Shown here: positions 11,045-21,023 of the stretch, piece after piece
Layout of the letters: the number at the start of each line of letters is the position of its first letter
Numbering within the stretch: position 1 is the first letter of the stretch
Assembly (NCBI GenBank): GCA_016946835.1
Contig: JACVTC010000253.1
Coordinates: 22,880 to 86,879, forward strand
Source: Neocallimastix lanati (nom. inval.)
Lineage: Eukaryota > Neocallimastigomycota > Neocallimastigomycetes > Neocallimastigales > Neocallimastigaceae
Direction: 5' to 3'
DNA: 64,000 nt
Notes under the pieces: generated by a model
Database searches by the model: none
What the model saw: the letters and a program-made list of their open reading frames with translations, nothing else
What the model was told of the DNA's origin: nothing
Program-made: the position numbers and the translations under genes

Positions 11045-11632
11045 TTTAAATTTTAATACTTTTTAATACATTAATTATTGTATTTAAAAAATTTCAATAA
11101 AATTTATATATGTTAATAAGTAATTTACTATTAAATTTATAATTTAATTTTTCATTTTAAACAAATTAGGAAATGGTTAAAATATATTATTTATGTCAAA
11201 TTTTTTTTCTTTTTTTGTATATGCCCCTAATCACTATAAACTATTAATTTTATTATTATATTTTATTATTTTTTAAAAAAAAAAATTTAAATATTTACAA
11301 ATTAATATTATAATATACATAATTTCTTATATTAAATTCATTTCATTTCATATAAAAGAATATTTATAATTAATTAGTAATATTATAATATTGTATAATA
11401 ATTTCAAAAAAAAAAAAATAATTTATGTAAAAATTAAAATTATTCATATTTTTTTTTAAACCAAAATTATAATTTTAATATTTTATAAAAGTTAAATTGA
11501 ATATAAAATTCCATATTTTTAATTGGATATATATATAATGAATTATATTTAAATAATATTTATTAAATATTTAAAATTCATAAATAATTTAAATCTAAAT
11601 ATTATTAAAAAATTATAAATTAAATAAATGTC
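11045..11632. other. Non-coding spacer between two minus-strand genes
   Basis: A/T-rich, with a slightly G/C-richer patch around 11165-11245. There is no open frame of note. It should hold the promoter of the 283-residue protein gene (candidate TTTTTAAATAC on the minus strand at 11080-11090). Confidence 0.45.
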
Positions 11633-11884
11633 TTAAATAACTCTTTTACAGTTTGAACAATAATATACTATAGTGGCCTCTTCATCACATCTACGAATTT
11701 GTAAACGTCTCAACTCAATATATTTATTATTATTACATCTTTTACAACATATAGAATTTTTTTTTATTTCCTTTTTTTCATCATCTAACACCGGTAATTT
11801 ATTTTTCTCTCTTAATCTATCTTCACTAAATAAGGACGATTCTTTAAAAAATTTATCCAATGCTTTCATCGAAATATTATCCAT
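11633..11884 (-). CDS. TFIIS-type zinc-ribbon protein (transcript cleavage factor or RPB9-like)
   Basis: An 83-residue protein whose C-terminal half is a TFIIS-type zinc ribbon. Cys47 and Cys50 form the first knuckle and Cys76 and Cys79 the second. Between them lies LQIRRCDEEATIVYYC, which aligns with the family QxRSADEPxTxFxxC hairpin. The paired acidic residues (Asp67-Glu68) that act in TFIIS-stimulated RNA cleavage are kept. Poxviruses (E4/RPO30) and asfarviruses encode comparable subunits. This protein is much shorter than TFIIS, having only about 45 residues before the ribbon, so it may work as a small polymerase subunit like RPB9 or TFS. It belongs functionally with the RPB1 and RPB2 genes of the element. 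Confidence 0.88.
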   Translation of the reverse strand: MDNISMKALDKFFKESSLFSEDRLREKNKLPVLDDEKKEIKKNSICCKRCNNNKYIELRRLQIRRCDEEATIVYYCSNCKRVI

Positions 11885-12250
11885 ATTATATTAATTTTTT
11901 TTAATTATTAATCTATAATCTATTTAAGTTAATTTATTTATTTTTATTTATTTATTTTTATTTTTTTATTTTTATATTTATTTATTTATTTAATTTATTA
12001 ATTTACTTTCTATTATTTATTTGTTATATCTATTTAAAGTTTTTAAAAAGAATATTTCCTAATTTTTTTTTTTCCAAAATTTAGTTTTAAATTTGATTTA
12101 GATTTTAACAAATTTTTAAATTTTTTAAAATTCATTTTAGAAAAAAAATATTTTCAAAAATTTTCTAAAATATTTGTAGTACTTAAAAAATAAAAATAGC
12201 CTTGTCAAATTTAGTAATGAAATAAAAAAAATCAAAAATAAAATTCAACA

Positions 12251-12283
<33 letters not shown>

Positions 12284-12437
12284 ATAATAATTATATATCT
12301 ATTTAAATATAATAATTCATAGTTGATTTTTAAAATGATAAAAAATTTATTCTAGGTACGATTTAAAATATTAACAAGAAATATTATTATCTTTTTTATA
12401 GGTAAAAATTATATTTTTATATTGAGTATAAAAAACT
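11885..12437. other. Divergent intergenic region with a long poly-A tract
   Basis: The TFIIS-like and A7-like genes diverge from this spacer. It holds TTTATTTA-type simple repeats (11930-12005), a run of 30 A at 12252-12281, and TATTGAGTATAAAAAACT directly before the A7-like start. The TATTGAG word also precedes the helicase gene at a similar distance. The poly-A run is flanked by ordinary spacer and does not look like a retroposon tail. Confidence 0.5.
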
Positions 12438-14648
12438 ATGAATATTATAAATCTTATCCGTAGTATTTTAGTAAATTATCATTCAGTTCCTCTACAATTG
12501 GAAATACATATAAATGGTAAAATTTATTCTTTTTTCGAGGGTATAAATATCATTGATTGTAATCAGTTATCAAAAGATAGATATATCGTTAAATGTAAAG
12601 ATAATAATGATATAGATATTAGTAATATTGATTATCAACACAAAATAATGTTTATGTTAATTGATAGATTAGAAAGTATTGTTAACAATAAACATATAAA
12701 ATATAAATATTACTTGAATGATACAACTAAAACTTTGTTTTATGTCTCTATTGATATTCCAATTCAACGCTTTAAAATAGTTTATGAGGAGTTGATAAAA
12801 TTAGATTTATCAGAAACTGCACAATATATTATTTGTAATATAGAAGGTATAACTTACTTACACTATTATAATGATTATTTCAATAAAACATATCTTTATG
12901 AACAAGTACTAATGAATGATGATAATTCAATTTCAAAAAGTATTGAAAGTAATGAAAATTATATCCTTATAAAATTATGCCATGATAATATATTGATAAC
13001 TGAAAGTAAAATAACTTTTACCGTAAAAGAGTCGTATGATATCGTTTTGAAAATCTTACCTTCCTTTAATATTTCTCCAGATGATGTTTTTATTGAATGT
13101 GATCCCTTAAAAGTAACGTTTAACTACCCTATCAGTATAAATTTTCAATTATTTGATATGATGCTTCTCAAATACAATCTATTTTTCAATATATATACGA
13201 ATGAAAGTATTAATGTAATGTCTTTAGCAGAAAAGGTAATTTATACTCTTGATATATATAAAACATCTTTCGTTATGAATTTATATAATAAATGGAAAAC
13301 TTTTAATGAAACTATCCAATTTCAAGAGGTACAATGGTATATGTATTCAACGATCAAAATAATAGTCAAATATTTATATTTTCTTTATATCGATTTTCAC
13401 AATGAGGTCGTGATCGGAAGCGATCTCCACTTTAACATTCCAATAAAGATAAATTATAATAAATTATTTGGTAATTATTATACTCGATATTTCAACAATA
13501 AAGACAAAGTTTTACCGGTTATTGCTGACAAAGAGTACTGCGATAGAAATAGCATACGATATGTCCAGTGGAAAGAGAATTATTATATGGCTCCTTTAAA
13601 TTCTGGATATACTATTAATCTAACTACAAATAAAAGTTTTAATAAAGAAGGGAAAGTACCCAAATGTGTTAAAGTAATTCGAAATGCTAGCAATAAAAAG
13701 AACGTAGAATATTCTAACCTTTCTTCTCATCTTGATGAAAATAGTAAAGGTATCTTGCCTCCAACATTATTTGTGCCATATGGATTTGAACTATCAATAT
13801 TATATAGAGTCCATTTTGATATTGTTGACTCGCTAATTGAATTCAAAAGGTGTCCTAAATGTCATTCCTATATTGGAATTCCCTCGAAAGAGAATTTTAT
13901 AAATTCAGTGAAGAGTAAGATTAATAATTCAAAATATTTTGAAAATGAAAACATAGACGCCAAAAAAATAAATATTTTAGCCTTTTCCGTTGATAATAAT
14001 TCAGAGGTTTATCCTTATGCCGTTACTAATTATTTGTATAATTATAATTCTTCTTTTTCTTTCCTTGTCATCATGCTCAATACTACTAAATTATATACAG
14101 TATCAAATTACAGATATGAATTTATTATCTCTTCATCTTCTAATTTATTTTGTAAGGACGATCCTTTAGTGAAAGCAATCTTTTCCTTATATACTAAAAA
14201 TAATATATCAATTATCGATAATAACGATTTACAAAATTGTGTTAAACAATTCGTACAGGAAGATGACCACGTTATTCTTATCGCTGAGGAACGCATAGAA
14301 AAAACAAATTGCTATTTGTGGTATTCGTTTTATTCAAATATAATTCCTGAAGTATCTATCATCTCTTCAAGTCAATTGGAATCCTTATTACCAGAATTAT
14401 CTGATTTGTATGACCATGTTAAAGATATAAATGCATATCATTACTATAGTATATCAAAAGATAATGAAGAAAACAATAATATAATTGTATATGGTGTATG
14501 GTCAAATAATAAATATTATCCATGCAAAGCAAAATTTATTCCTTTTAAACCTGGGATGAAAAATAAACCTTATTTATTATTAAATAGAAATATTGATGGT
14601 TCAATAATTATACCAAATAAAAATAATTCTGACTATATGATATATTAA
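12438..14648 (+). CDS. Probable early transcription factor large subunit (poxvirus A7 / asfarvirus G1340L type)
   Basis: This 736-residue protein has no enzyme motif, but its layout resembles the large subunit of the poxvirus early transcription factor. A long N-terminal region comes first. Next is a segment near residues 345-390 (FGNYYTRYFNNKDKVLPVIA, later WKENYYMAP) like the NCLDV pattern of a basic start, a short acidic stretch and then YY.aP. A LPPTLFVPYGFELSILYRV segment follows near 450, then a CPKC half-site near 475. In poxviruses A7 pairs with the D6 ATPase to recognise early promoters, and a D6-type helicase is encoded two genes upstream. The call rests on remembered family pattern and context, so it is moderate. 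The alternative is an unrelated structural or replication protein. Confidence 0.55.
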   Translation: MNIINLIRSILVNYHSVPLQLEIHINGKIYSFFEGINIIDCNQLSKDRYIVKCKDNNDIDISNIDYQHKIMFMLIDRLESIVNNKHIKYKYYLNDTTKTLFYVSIDIPIQRFKIVYEELIKLDLSETAQYIICNIEGITYLHYYNDYFNKTYLYEQVLMNDDNSISKSIESNENYILIKLCHDNILITESKITFTVKESYDIVLKILPSFNISPDDVFIECDPLKVTFNYPISINFQLFDMMLLKYNLFFNIYTNESINVMSLAEKVIYTLDIYKTSFVMNLYNKWKTFNETIQFQEVQWYMYSTIKIIVKYLYFLYIDFHNEVVIGSDLHFNIPIKINYNKLFGNYYTRYFNNKDKVLPVIADKEYCDRNSIRYVQWKENYYMAPLNSGYTINLTTNKSFNKEGKVPKCVKVIRNASNKKNVEYSNLSSHLDENSKGILPPTLFVPYGFELSILYRVHFDIVDSLIEFKRCPKCHSYIGIPSKENFINSVKSKINNSKYFENENIDAKKINILAFSVDNNSEVYPYAVTNYLYNYNSSFSFLVIMLNTTKLYTVSNYRYEFIISSSSNLFCKDDPLVKAIFSLYTKNNISIIDNNDLQNCVKQFVQEDDHVILIAEERIEKTNCYLWYSFYSNIIPEVSIISSSQLESLLPELSDLYDHVKDINAYHYYSISKDNEENNNIIVYGVWSNNKYYPCKAKFIPFKPGMKNKPYLLLNRNIDGSIIIPNKNNSDYMIY

Positions 14649-15083
14649 GTTTCGTTTTTGTTCAGAAACATACTCATTATTTATAGATTATTATTGTTTA
14701 AATTTATATATTTATATATAATTTATATATATATTTTTTATTATTTATATATTTAAAAATTATGTTTTATATATTGATTTTTTATTATTTATATATTTAA
14801 AAATTTATGGTGTATATATATATATATTTAGTTTATATTTTTTAAAACAAAAAAAAAATATTTCATCAAATCAACTAATTTTATTGATTTCTTTAATCCA
14901 TGTAATGAATTAAATTTATTTATTGTTTTCTTTATTTTAATTTTAACATAATAATTTAATTATATACAAAAAAAATTTATTATATAGATGTAAAAATTTT
15001 ATTTACATTTATATTTCTTAAATAAAATGATAATAATATATTCGTTTTCATAAACCAAAATTAATAAAATTATTTAAAAATAA
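14649..15083. other. Intergenic spacer with a 44-bp direct repeat
   Basis: The sequence TTTTTTATTATTTATATATT and the bases after it occur at 14734-14764 and again at 14778-14809, forming two copies of a unit of about 44 bases just downstream of the A7-like gene. The T-rich units could take part in 3'-end formation. The rest is plain A/T. The RPB1 C-terminal gene starts after ATTATTTAAAAATAA. Confidence 0.45.
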
Positions 15084-16586
15084 ATGACTAAAGAATATTT
15101 TTCTGAATCAGACATTAATTATATTTGTAATAAAATATCTAATCCATTTTCTAATGAGATTATTCATTTTCAAGTATACATTAAAAATTTACTTCAAAAA
15201 ATTAGAAAATTTCTTGAACAAAAAAGGAAATCGCCAAATTTTAAACCCGATGAATTTGTTAAAATAGTTATAAATCATATTAATTCACATAAAGTGGCAG
15301 CAAATACTCATGTTGGAATTCTAGCGGCTCAGTCAATTGGAGAACCGGTCACTCAATCAGCTTTGAGTTATTTTCATAAACTTGCAGGCGATGATACGAT
15401 TAATGGTTTGAAAGAGTTATATAATATAACTCATAATAAAACAGAGTTAAGTGTAGTTGAATTTTATTTAAAACCAGACGATTATGATGAAGATTCAAAA
15501 GAAAGAATTTTAAATAGTTTTAAATATATAAATTTAAAAGATATTGTATTAGATGTGGTTTATAACGGTTTTAATTTACGTTTTTATCTTTATTCCCATA
15601 GTGTTTTTGCCCATAGACTTCATCCTCTCATCATACACCAAACTATCAAACAATATTTAAAAGTTTCTAAAAACATTCTTGGAAAGTGGGATTCTTCATT
15701 TAATCTTGAGAATCTTTATATTGAATTTAAAAGCCCAGCTTCAAAAATATTAGACTGGTTAGATAGTAATGGTATAGAATATGTTGTTGAAGAAGATATA
15801 TTATGTGTTTATAAAGTAAAAGAAAATTATCCTAATAACGTAATAAACTTGGAAAGTGATGATGACTACAATGATAAATATGTTTTAAGTGATAACGAAC
15901 AGAATAAAAATGAATGGCAATATGAAGAAAATTTTCATACCCAAAATAAAAATAATGAAGAACGTCATATCGAAATTAAAAATGAATCAAATATTACTAA
16001 CGATAGCTTATTAGATTATTTTAAAATAAATAATTTAAAGTATGAAGAAAAAGAAAATTACTATATACTTGATAGTAATTATGTTAAAATAAAAGATGAA
16101 AAAATTATCAAATTACTAAGTGATATTTCTTTAACAGGAACTAAAGGAGTAAAAACTGTCACTTCTAAAATGCTTGGAGAAGAAGAATTTTACGTGGAAG
16201 TCGTCGGAAGAAATCTTGACCCTCTTTTCGAAAATCAATATATTGATCTTGATCGTTCTCGTTATACCGTTTATGGTACTTCAAAATATGTTGATCATAA
16301 CACTCGAAAACAAAATATTCTAGAGCAATTAAAACGAATTACTAATATCGATAAATCGTACTACAATAATCAACATATTGAATTACTTACTAACTTCATG
16401 TGTCGGAATAATACCATCGTACCAATGTCACGTTTCGGAATGAAAAATGATGATTACTCATTTATTTCAAAATTGTCCTTTGAAGATCCTTATAGCGTTT
16501 TAGAAAATATTTTATACGGCGTTAAAGATAGCTTATCTTCCGTATCAGCAAAAATTATTACTGGAATATACAATGATAAAATTTAA
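15084..16586 (+). CDS. RPB1: DNA-directed RNA polymerase largest subunit, C-terminal part (RPB1-like, split gene)
   Basis: A 500-residue protein containing the parts of the largest RNA polymerase subunit that follow the bridge helix. Near residue 75 it reads VGILAAQSIGEPVTQSAL, the conserved segment before the trigger loop, followed by FHKLAG. The C-terminal 100 residues match the cleft and switch region, with HIELLTNFM, IVPMSRFGM and LSFEDPYSVLENI, ending in a SSVSAKIITG segment. There is no heptad-repeat C-terminal tail as in nuclear RNA polymerase II. It is separated from the N-terminal part (1255-3414) by about 11.7 kb and four genes on both strands, so the two parts must be made and assembled as separate chains, as in archaea. 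An acidic, Asn-rich insert lies around residues 255-310. Confidence 0.95.
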   Translation: MTKEYFSESDINYICNKISNPFSNEIIHFQVYIKNLLQKIRKFLEQKRKSPNFKPDEFVKIVINHINSHKVAANTHVGILAAQSIGEPVTQSALSYFHKLAGDDTINGLKELYNITHNKTELSVVEFYLKPDDYDEDSKERILNSFKYINLKDIVLDVVYNGFNLRFYLYSHSVFAHRLHPLIIHQTIKQYLKVSKNILGKWDSSFNLENLYIEFKSPASKILDWLDSNGIEYVVEEDILCVYKVKENYPNNVINLESDDDYNDKYVLSDNEQNKNEWQYEENFHTQNKNNEERHIEIKNESNITNDSLLDYFKINNLKYEEKENYYILDSNYVKIKDEKIIKLLSDISLTGTKGVKTVTSKMLGEEEFYVEVVGRNLDPLFENQYIDLDRSRYTVYGTSKYVDHNTRKQNILEQLKRITNIDKSYYNNQHIELLTNFMCRNNTIVPMSRFGMKNDDYSFISKLSFEDPYSVLENILYGVKDSLSSVSAKIITGIYNDKI

Positions 16587-17244
16587 ATAATTATTCCTTA
16601 TAAAGGATATTATTATAATATTATTATTAACAAATGTTATTTTCAAAAAAATGAATAATTTATAATGTAAACATTTTTATATTAATATTTATATATTTAA
16701 TTTTAAAGTTTTATATATTTTATTTTTTTAAAAAATATATATACAAACACATGTACTACTTTACATATATTATTTAATATTATGATATATAAATTTTAGT
16801 TACATTATATATATAAAAATTTAAATTATATTTTTAAAAAAATATACTAAATTAAAACAAGAAATATTAATTAGAGTAGATTAAATACATTAATATATAT
16901 TGTGTAAATTAAAGTAATAATAATAAACTATAATAAAAATTTAATAATAATAGGACTAATGAAATTACAAAAATATAACAGTGCTGACAATGTCCTTTTT
17001 TTTTTTTAAAAACATTTTATGTAAAATATAAAATTTGTACTATATGAAAAAATAAAATTAAATAACAGTAATATAAATAAATTCATGAAAAGTAAAACAT
17101 TATGCTTGTACTTTTATTTTAATTTTTATTATACACTTTGCTTTTATCTTATTTTATACAATTAATTGTAATTATCATTAAAAGTTTTATAAAAAATAAC
17201 TCAGTATGAATAAAAATTTTATACTTATATTTATATTAAAATTT
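16587..17244. other. Non-coding spacer between convergent genes
   Basis: A/T-rich spacer between the 3' ends of the RPB1 C-terminal gene and the DNA polymerase gene. A 26-codon hydrophobic open frame starts at 17084 on the plus strand, but it is too short and biased to call. No RNA gene or strong hairpin is visible. Confidence 0.45.
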
Positions 17245-20200
17245 TTAAAGTAGTTCGCTGATCTCTTCACTGTAAGATTTTAATAAATTTATTAAACCTT
17301 TTCTTACATAATGATTATAATAGTAATTATAATCTAACTTTGGTACAATAATATTTTTATCTTTAAGACTTTTTTCCTTTAAGTTATTATACAAATCTAA
17401 AGACATAATTTTATCACCAAATAAATTCGAATCTTTACTAAAAGAAAAATTGGTGGTTTTTATAATAACATAGTTAATTTTTTCACCTACTTTATAATCA
17501 AGATTATACCTTTTATGATTATTTATAAATAATAATACGTAATAGGATTTATTCGTATATTTTGGTCCAATGGATAAACGCATAATCAATTTTTCAAAAG
17601 GAACTTCACCAGCTAGTAATTCTTTTTTCATTTTAATGACTTTTTCTTTTATTAATTTTTTCGGATACTTATAAAGAATCATATATAAAAATATTTTGTA
17701 ATAATCACGAATAAAAATACACGTATTCTTTTTAATCAGATCTATACCCTTTATGTATAAAGTCGGTTTATCCTTATCAGCTAAAATTCCAGAGTATTTC
17801 TTTTTCGAAATAATAAGCATTCGGGAAAAGGTATTTTCATATTTTAGATGCATCCCTTCTGGTAGTAGATTTGTCACGATATTGGATACCTCTTTGCACT
17901 CTTTAACAAATTTATCAGTATCAAAATGATCCAAATTATTATTTTGAACATTTTCATTATTATTAATAATGTTGTTGTTGTTATTGTTGCTATTGTTATT
18001 GTTGTTGTTGTTATTGTTGCTATTGTTATTGTTGTTGTTGTTATTGTTGTTGTTGTTTTCGTTGTTATTGATTTTATTGCTATTTTTATTTTGGCTATAA
18101 TACATTTCAAAAAAACTTTTCTTCTCTTTTTTATATTCGATTAGGCAGGAATCCGTATCCCCATAGATGACATGAAATTTTGTTTTTTCTTGAATAATAT
18201 TTATGGCTTTATTTAAGTAATTTCTTCCCATTCCGGTGGTACATTCTGCGCCAGGTAAAAATCTTAAGAATTTCAATGAACTAGATCCAAGACATCCATA
18301 AATTGAGTTTGCTTGAATTTTCAATGCATATTGACGCTTGTCGTAAATAATATAATCCGCACCAGAGGATTCCTTCATTAAATTTTTATATCGTACACGT
18401 TCTGATAAAAGCACTTTCATCATCTGTGGTAGAATACCAATATGATTCTTAGTGTAATAATATACTTTATCACCAATATCTATTCGGTGATACGAATCTT
18501 TGGGATATTTATCAATCGTTGAACTATCTAATAATGTGGTGTAGCATATATTGTGAGTGATGATGACACTAGGATATAAACTTGTAAAATCTAGCATAGT
18601 GCAATAATCATACACACCTGGTTTGGGTTCAATTACCGTTGCTCCTTTATACCCTTGAATATTGGATTGATCTAAATCAACACATATATTATTGTCGTAA
18701 GAATATTTGTAAAGCAAATTGGAAAATTTTTTACTCTGCCCCGTTTTGTAGACTTCGTCAATACGTATTCTTGATATTTTTGCTACTTCTAAAAGTTGAA
18801 TCCACTGATGAGAAACATTAAATATATTCAATGTCAATATCGAATCCATAACACAGTATTTTGCCACTTTATGTAACGATTCTTCCGTATTCTCATAGAT
18901 TAAATAAAACATTTCTTTATAGGGCAAATCTATTTTATGTTTATTTAATAATTGCTCCGAAACATAATTTAAATTTGAGGATGGTAAATTTAAGGATTTA
19001 GCATACTTATATATATCAACGGCTATACGACCCGGAATATATAATTCCACTTCATCGCCCATTAAATTATTGAATTGAGAAGGTTTATTTAAAATTCGAC
19101 TAGCAGAGAATGGTGTCTCCTTCGTATCAATGCTCAAATACATACCTGCTCTTTGTGCTAAATACTTATAATCAAATCCAAAAGTGTTAAATCCAATAAT
19201 AATATCGGGATCAAATTTACTTATTTGCTTAAAAAATTCACACAATAGTTCATATTCCGTAGATACATAGATCATTTCATATTCAAATTGTTCATCATTA
19301 TTTTTACTTTCATCTAAATCTTTATTATTTTTATTCTTTTTATTATCTTCCATTCGTTTTATGAAATCTTCTATTTTCTCAAAGTTTTCATTTTGATTTT
19401 TAACTTTCTTGTTCATAGGAAGATCCGTGTCTTTCTCATTTTTATTTAAAATATTTTTAAACTTATCAATTCTACTATGACCATCATCACTATAATTTGC
19501 ATTTAAAATATTACTTAACCTATTAAATCGATTAACAATCCCTTCATCATAACTTCTTTTCTTTATTAAAATATTTTTGAATTTGTTAAATCTTTCATTT
19601 ACCTCTGAATTATATGTATTATTAGATTGATTAGGATTACAAATATTTTTATTGGTTTGAATAATTAAATTCTTATTTCTAAAATTTAAAGTTTCATCAC
19701 TACTCTTTAACATGCGAATTATTCTATCCAATTTTTCGTGATTTTCTTTAAATTTTTTAGCAACTTTTTCTAAATCATGATTTCTAATATTATTTTCAAT
19801 AATCTCTGGAACATCGTTTTCAACATTATTTTTATCCTTATTTTCAGCATTATCTTCAACATTATCCTCTACAAGCTTTTCTTCATTATTTTCAACATTG
19901 CTTTCAACATTACTTTCAACATTACTTTCAACATTACTTTCAACATTGCTTTCAACATTACTTTCAACGTTACTTTCTATATTATTTTCAACATCAATTT
20001 CAACATTATCTTTAGTGTTCTCTTCAACCTTATCTTTTACGCTATCTTCAACCTTATTAGCTATATTATTTTTGTTTTCTTTGTTAAATTTTTGGGCTTC
20101 ATATTTTTTCATATCAATTTTAAAGATACTTTGCTCAATACATGCAGCTTTAAATGATTGAAGATCCAAAAAAGGAAAAAAATTTGCATCAATTTCTTCA

Positions 20201-20853
20201 AATTCATTTTTATTGATGACATTAATATCATCATCAAATTTAACGCATATGGCAATACATTTTTTTTCGTTTTCATGATTAAATACAAGGCTAATAGTTG
20301 ATATATAATCTTCAAATATATATCGATTAGGAAATGATTCGAAATCATGAGACATACATTCAATATCAAAAGATAAAATAGAAGGAGATGGATAGCTATT
20401 AATTTCAACAGATTTTATATTTTTATATTGAACGATATACTCTTCATCAAAGGTAGTATACTTCTCTTTGGAATTTAACTCCCAGTGCTCCATTTCTATC
20501 CATCCTATTGTATTTAAATTACATTCAGCCAGAAACGCTGAAATTATATCCACATTTAATATTGACGAATAATAAGAAGAATATTCGGAATAATTAGGGA
20601 ACATGACTTTAAAGATAATTTTATTACCTTCTAAATAATGTCTTAAAAGTTTTCTTGAAAGTACTTCTTTATTGTTTCTTGAATTGCCATTGAATTTGAA
20701 GTCACGATATTGTGAAAATTTGTATAAAGGATAATTATCTATAATAATTGATACTTTGTCATTTCTAATATTACTATATCCAAATCCTATAATAACTGGG
20801 GAATTGTTTTTTATTAGCAATTCCCAATTATAAATGAATATTATTTTATTCAT
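17245..20853 (-). CDS. Family B DNA polymerase (RNA/DNA-primed type)
   Basis: The replicative polymerase of the element, 1202 residues. The 3'-5' exonuclease motifs are present: LSFDIEC near residue 162 (Exo I), IIGFNTFGFDYKYL near 553 (Exo II) and YCVMDSIL near 667 (Exo III). Polymerase motifs are DFTSLYPSVI near 754 (A), KIQANSIYG near 846 (B) and IYGDTDSC near 898 (C), followed by KKKYSGI. The A-B interval is short and lacks the TPR inserts of protein-primed polymerases, so this is not the enzyme type of yeast killer plasmids. It fits the delta-like polymerases of poxviruses and asfarviruses. Two insertions stand out: about 270 low-complexity residues between Exo I and Exo II, including NVES tandem repeats, and a poly-Asn stretch after motif C around 935-970. 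Both appear to be loops outside the catalytic core. Confidence 0.96.
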   Translation of the reverse strand: MNKIIFIYNWELLIKNNSPVIIGFGYSNIRNDKVSIIIDNYPLYKFSQYRDFKFNGNSRNNKEVLSRKLLRHYLEGNKIIFKVMFPNYSEYSSYYSSILNVDIISAFLAECNLNTIGWIEMEHWELNSKEKYTTFDEEYIVQYKNIKSVEINSYPSPSILSFDIECMSHDFESFPNRYIFEDYISTISLVFNHENEKKCIAICVKFDDDINVINKNEFEEIDANFFPFLDLQSFKAACIEQSIFKIDMKKYEAQKFNKENKNNIANKVEDSVKDKVEENTKDNVEIDVENNIESNVESNVESNVESNVESNVESNVESNVENNEEKLVEDNVEDNAENKDKNNVENDVPEIIENNIRNHDLEKVAKKFKENHEKLDRIIRMLKSSDETLNFRNKNLIIQTNKNICNPNQSNNTYNSEVNERFNKFKNILIKKRSYDEGIVNRFNRLSNILNANYSDDGHSRIDKFKNILNKNEKDTDLPMNKKVKNQNENFEKIEDFIKRMEDNKKNKNNKDLDESKNNDEQFEYEMIYVSTEYELLCEFFKQISKFDPDIIIGFNTFGFDYKYLAQRAGMYLSIDTKETPFSASRILNKPSQFNNLMGDEVELYIPGRIAVDIYKYAKSLNLPSSNLNYVSEQLLNKHKIDLPYKEMFYLIYENTEESLHKVAKYCVMDSILTLNIFNVSHQWIQLLEVAKISRIRIDEVYKTGQSKKFSNLLYKYSYDNNICVDLDQSNIQGYKGATVIEPKPGVYDYCTMLDFTSLYPSVIITHNICYTTLLDSSTIDKYPKDSYHRIDIGDKVYYYTKNHIGILPQMMKVLLSERVRYKNLMKESSGADYIIYDKRQYALKIQANSIYGCLGSSSLKFLRFLPGAECTTGMGRNYLNKAINIIQEKTKFHVIYGDTDSCLIEYKKEKKSFFEMYYSQNKNSNKINNNENNNNNNNNNNNNSNNNNNNNNNSNNNNNNIINNNENVQNNNLDHFDTDKFVKECKEVSNIVTNLLPEGMHLKYENTFSRMLIISKKKYSGILADKDKPTLYIKGIDLIKKNTCIFIRDYYKIFLYMILYKYPKKLIKEKVIKMKKELLAGEVPFEKLIMRLSIGPKYTNKSYYVLLFINNHKRYNLDYKVGEKINYVIIKTTNFSFSKDSNLFGDKIMSLDLYNNLKEKSLKDKNIIVPKLDYNYYYNHYVRKGLINLLKSYSEEISELL
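17955..18070 (-). repeat. Trinucleotide tract encoding poly-Asn in the DNA polymerase
   Basis: An AAC/AAT codon tract broken by Ser codons encodes about 35 Asn-rich residues shortly after polymerase motif C. Similar Asn tracts occur in the SF3 helicase and the lectin genes of this element, and they are common in very A/T-rich genomes. Confidence 0.85.
19890..19990 (-). repeat. 12-bp tandem repeat encoding NVES units in the polymerase insert
   Basis: About seven or eight copies of a 12-base unit encode Asn-Val-Glu-Ser in the insert between Exo I and Exo II. Related but diverged units (NVEDN, NVEND) flank the clean block, suggesting repeated expansion. The reading frame is kept throughout. Confidence 0.85.
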
Positions 20854-21023
20854 TTGTTTTTTATTTTAAAAATATTAAAAAATTATACATAAATATGTTA
20901 GAGTTAAATATTTTCTTATATTAACTACTAATACCAATCTATATAGATAATATAGATTTGAAATTTTTTTTGAATTTTAAATATTCTTTGAAAAAGCAGA
21001 GATAATTATTATCTCTTTATTTT

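Noticed and set aside
12252-12281. Poly-A run of 30 as a retroposon tail
   Set aside because: No coding or structured sequence lies upstream of it within the gap and no target-site duplication is visible. Long A and T runs occur throughout the gaps.
17245-20853. Protein-primed DNA polymerase as in yeast killer plasmids or Polinton-type elements
   Set aside because: The interval between motifs A and B is short and lacks TPR-type inserts, and no terminal protein region or inverted terminal repeats are seen. The D5-type helicase partner also points to a nucleocytovirus-type replication system.
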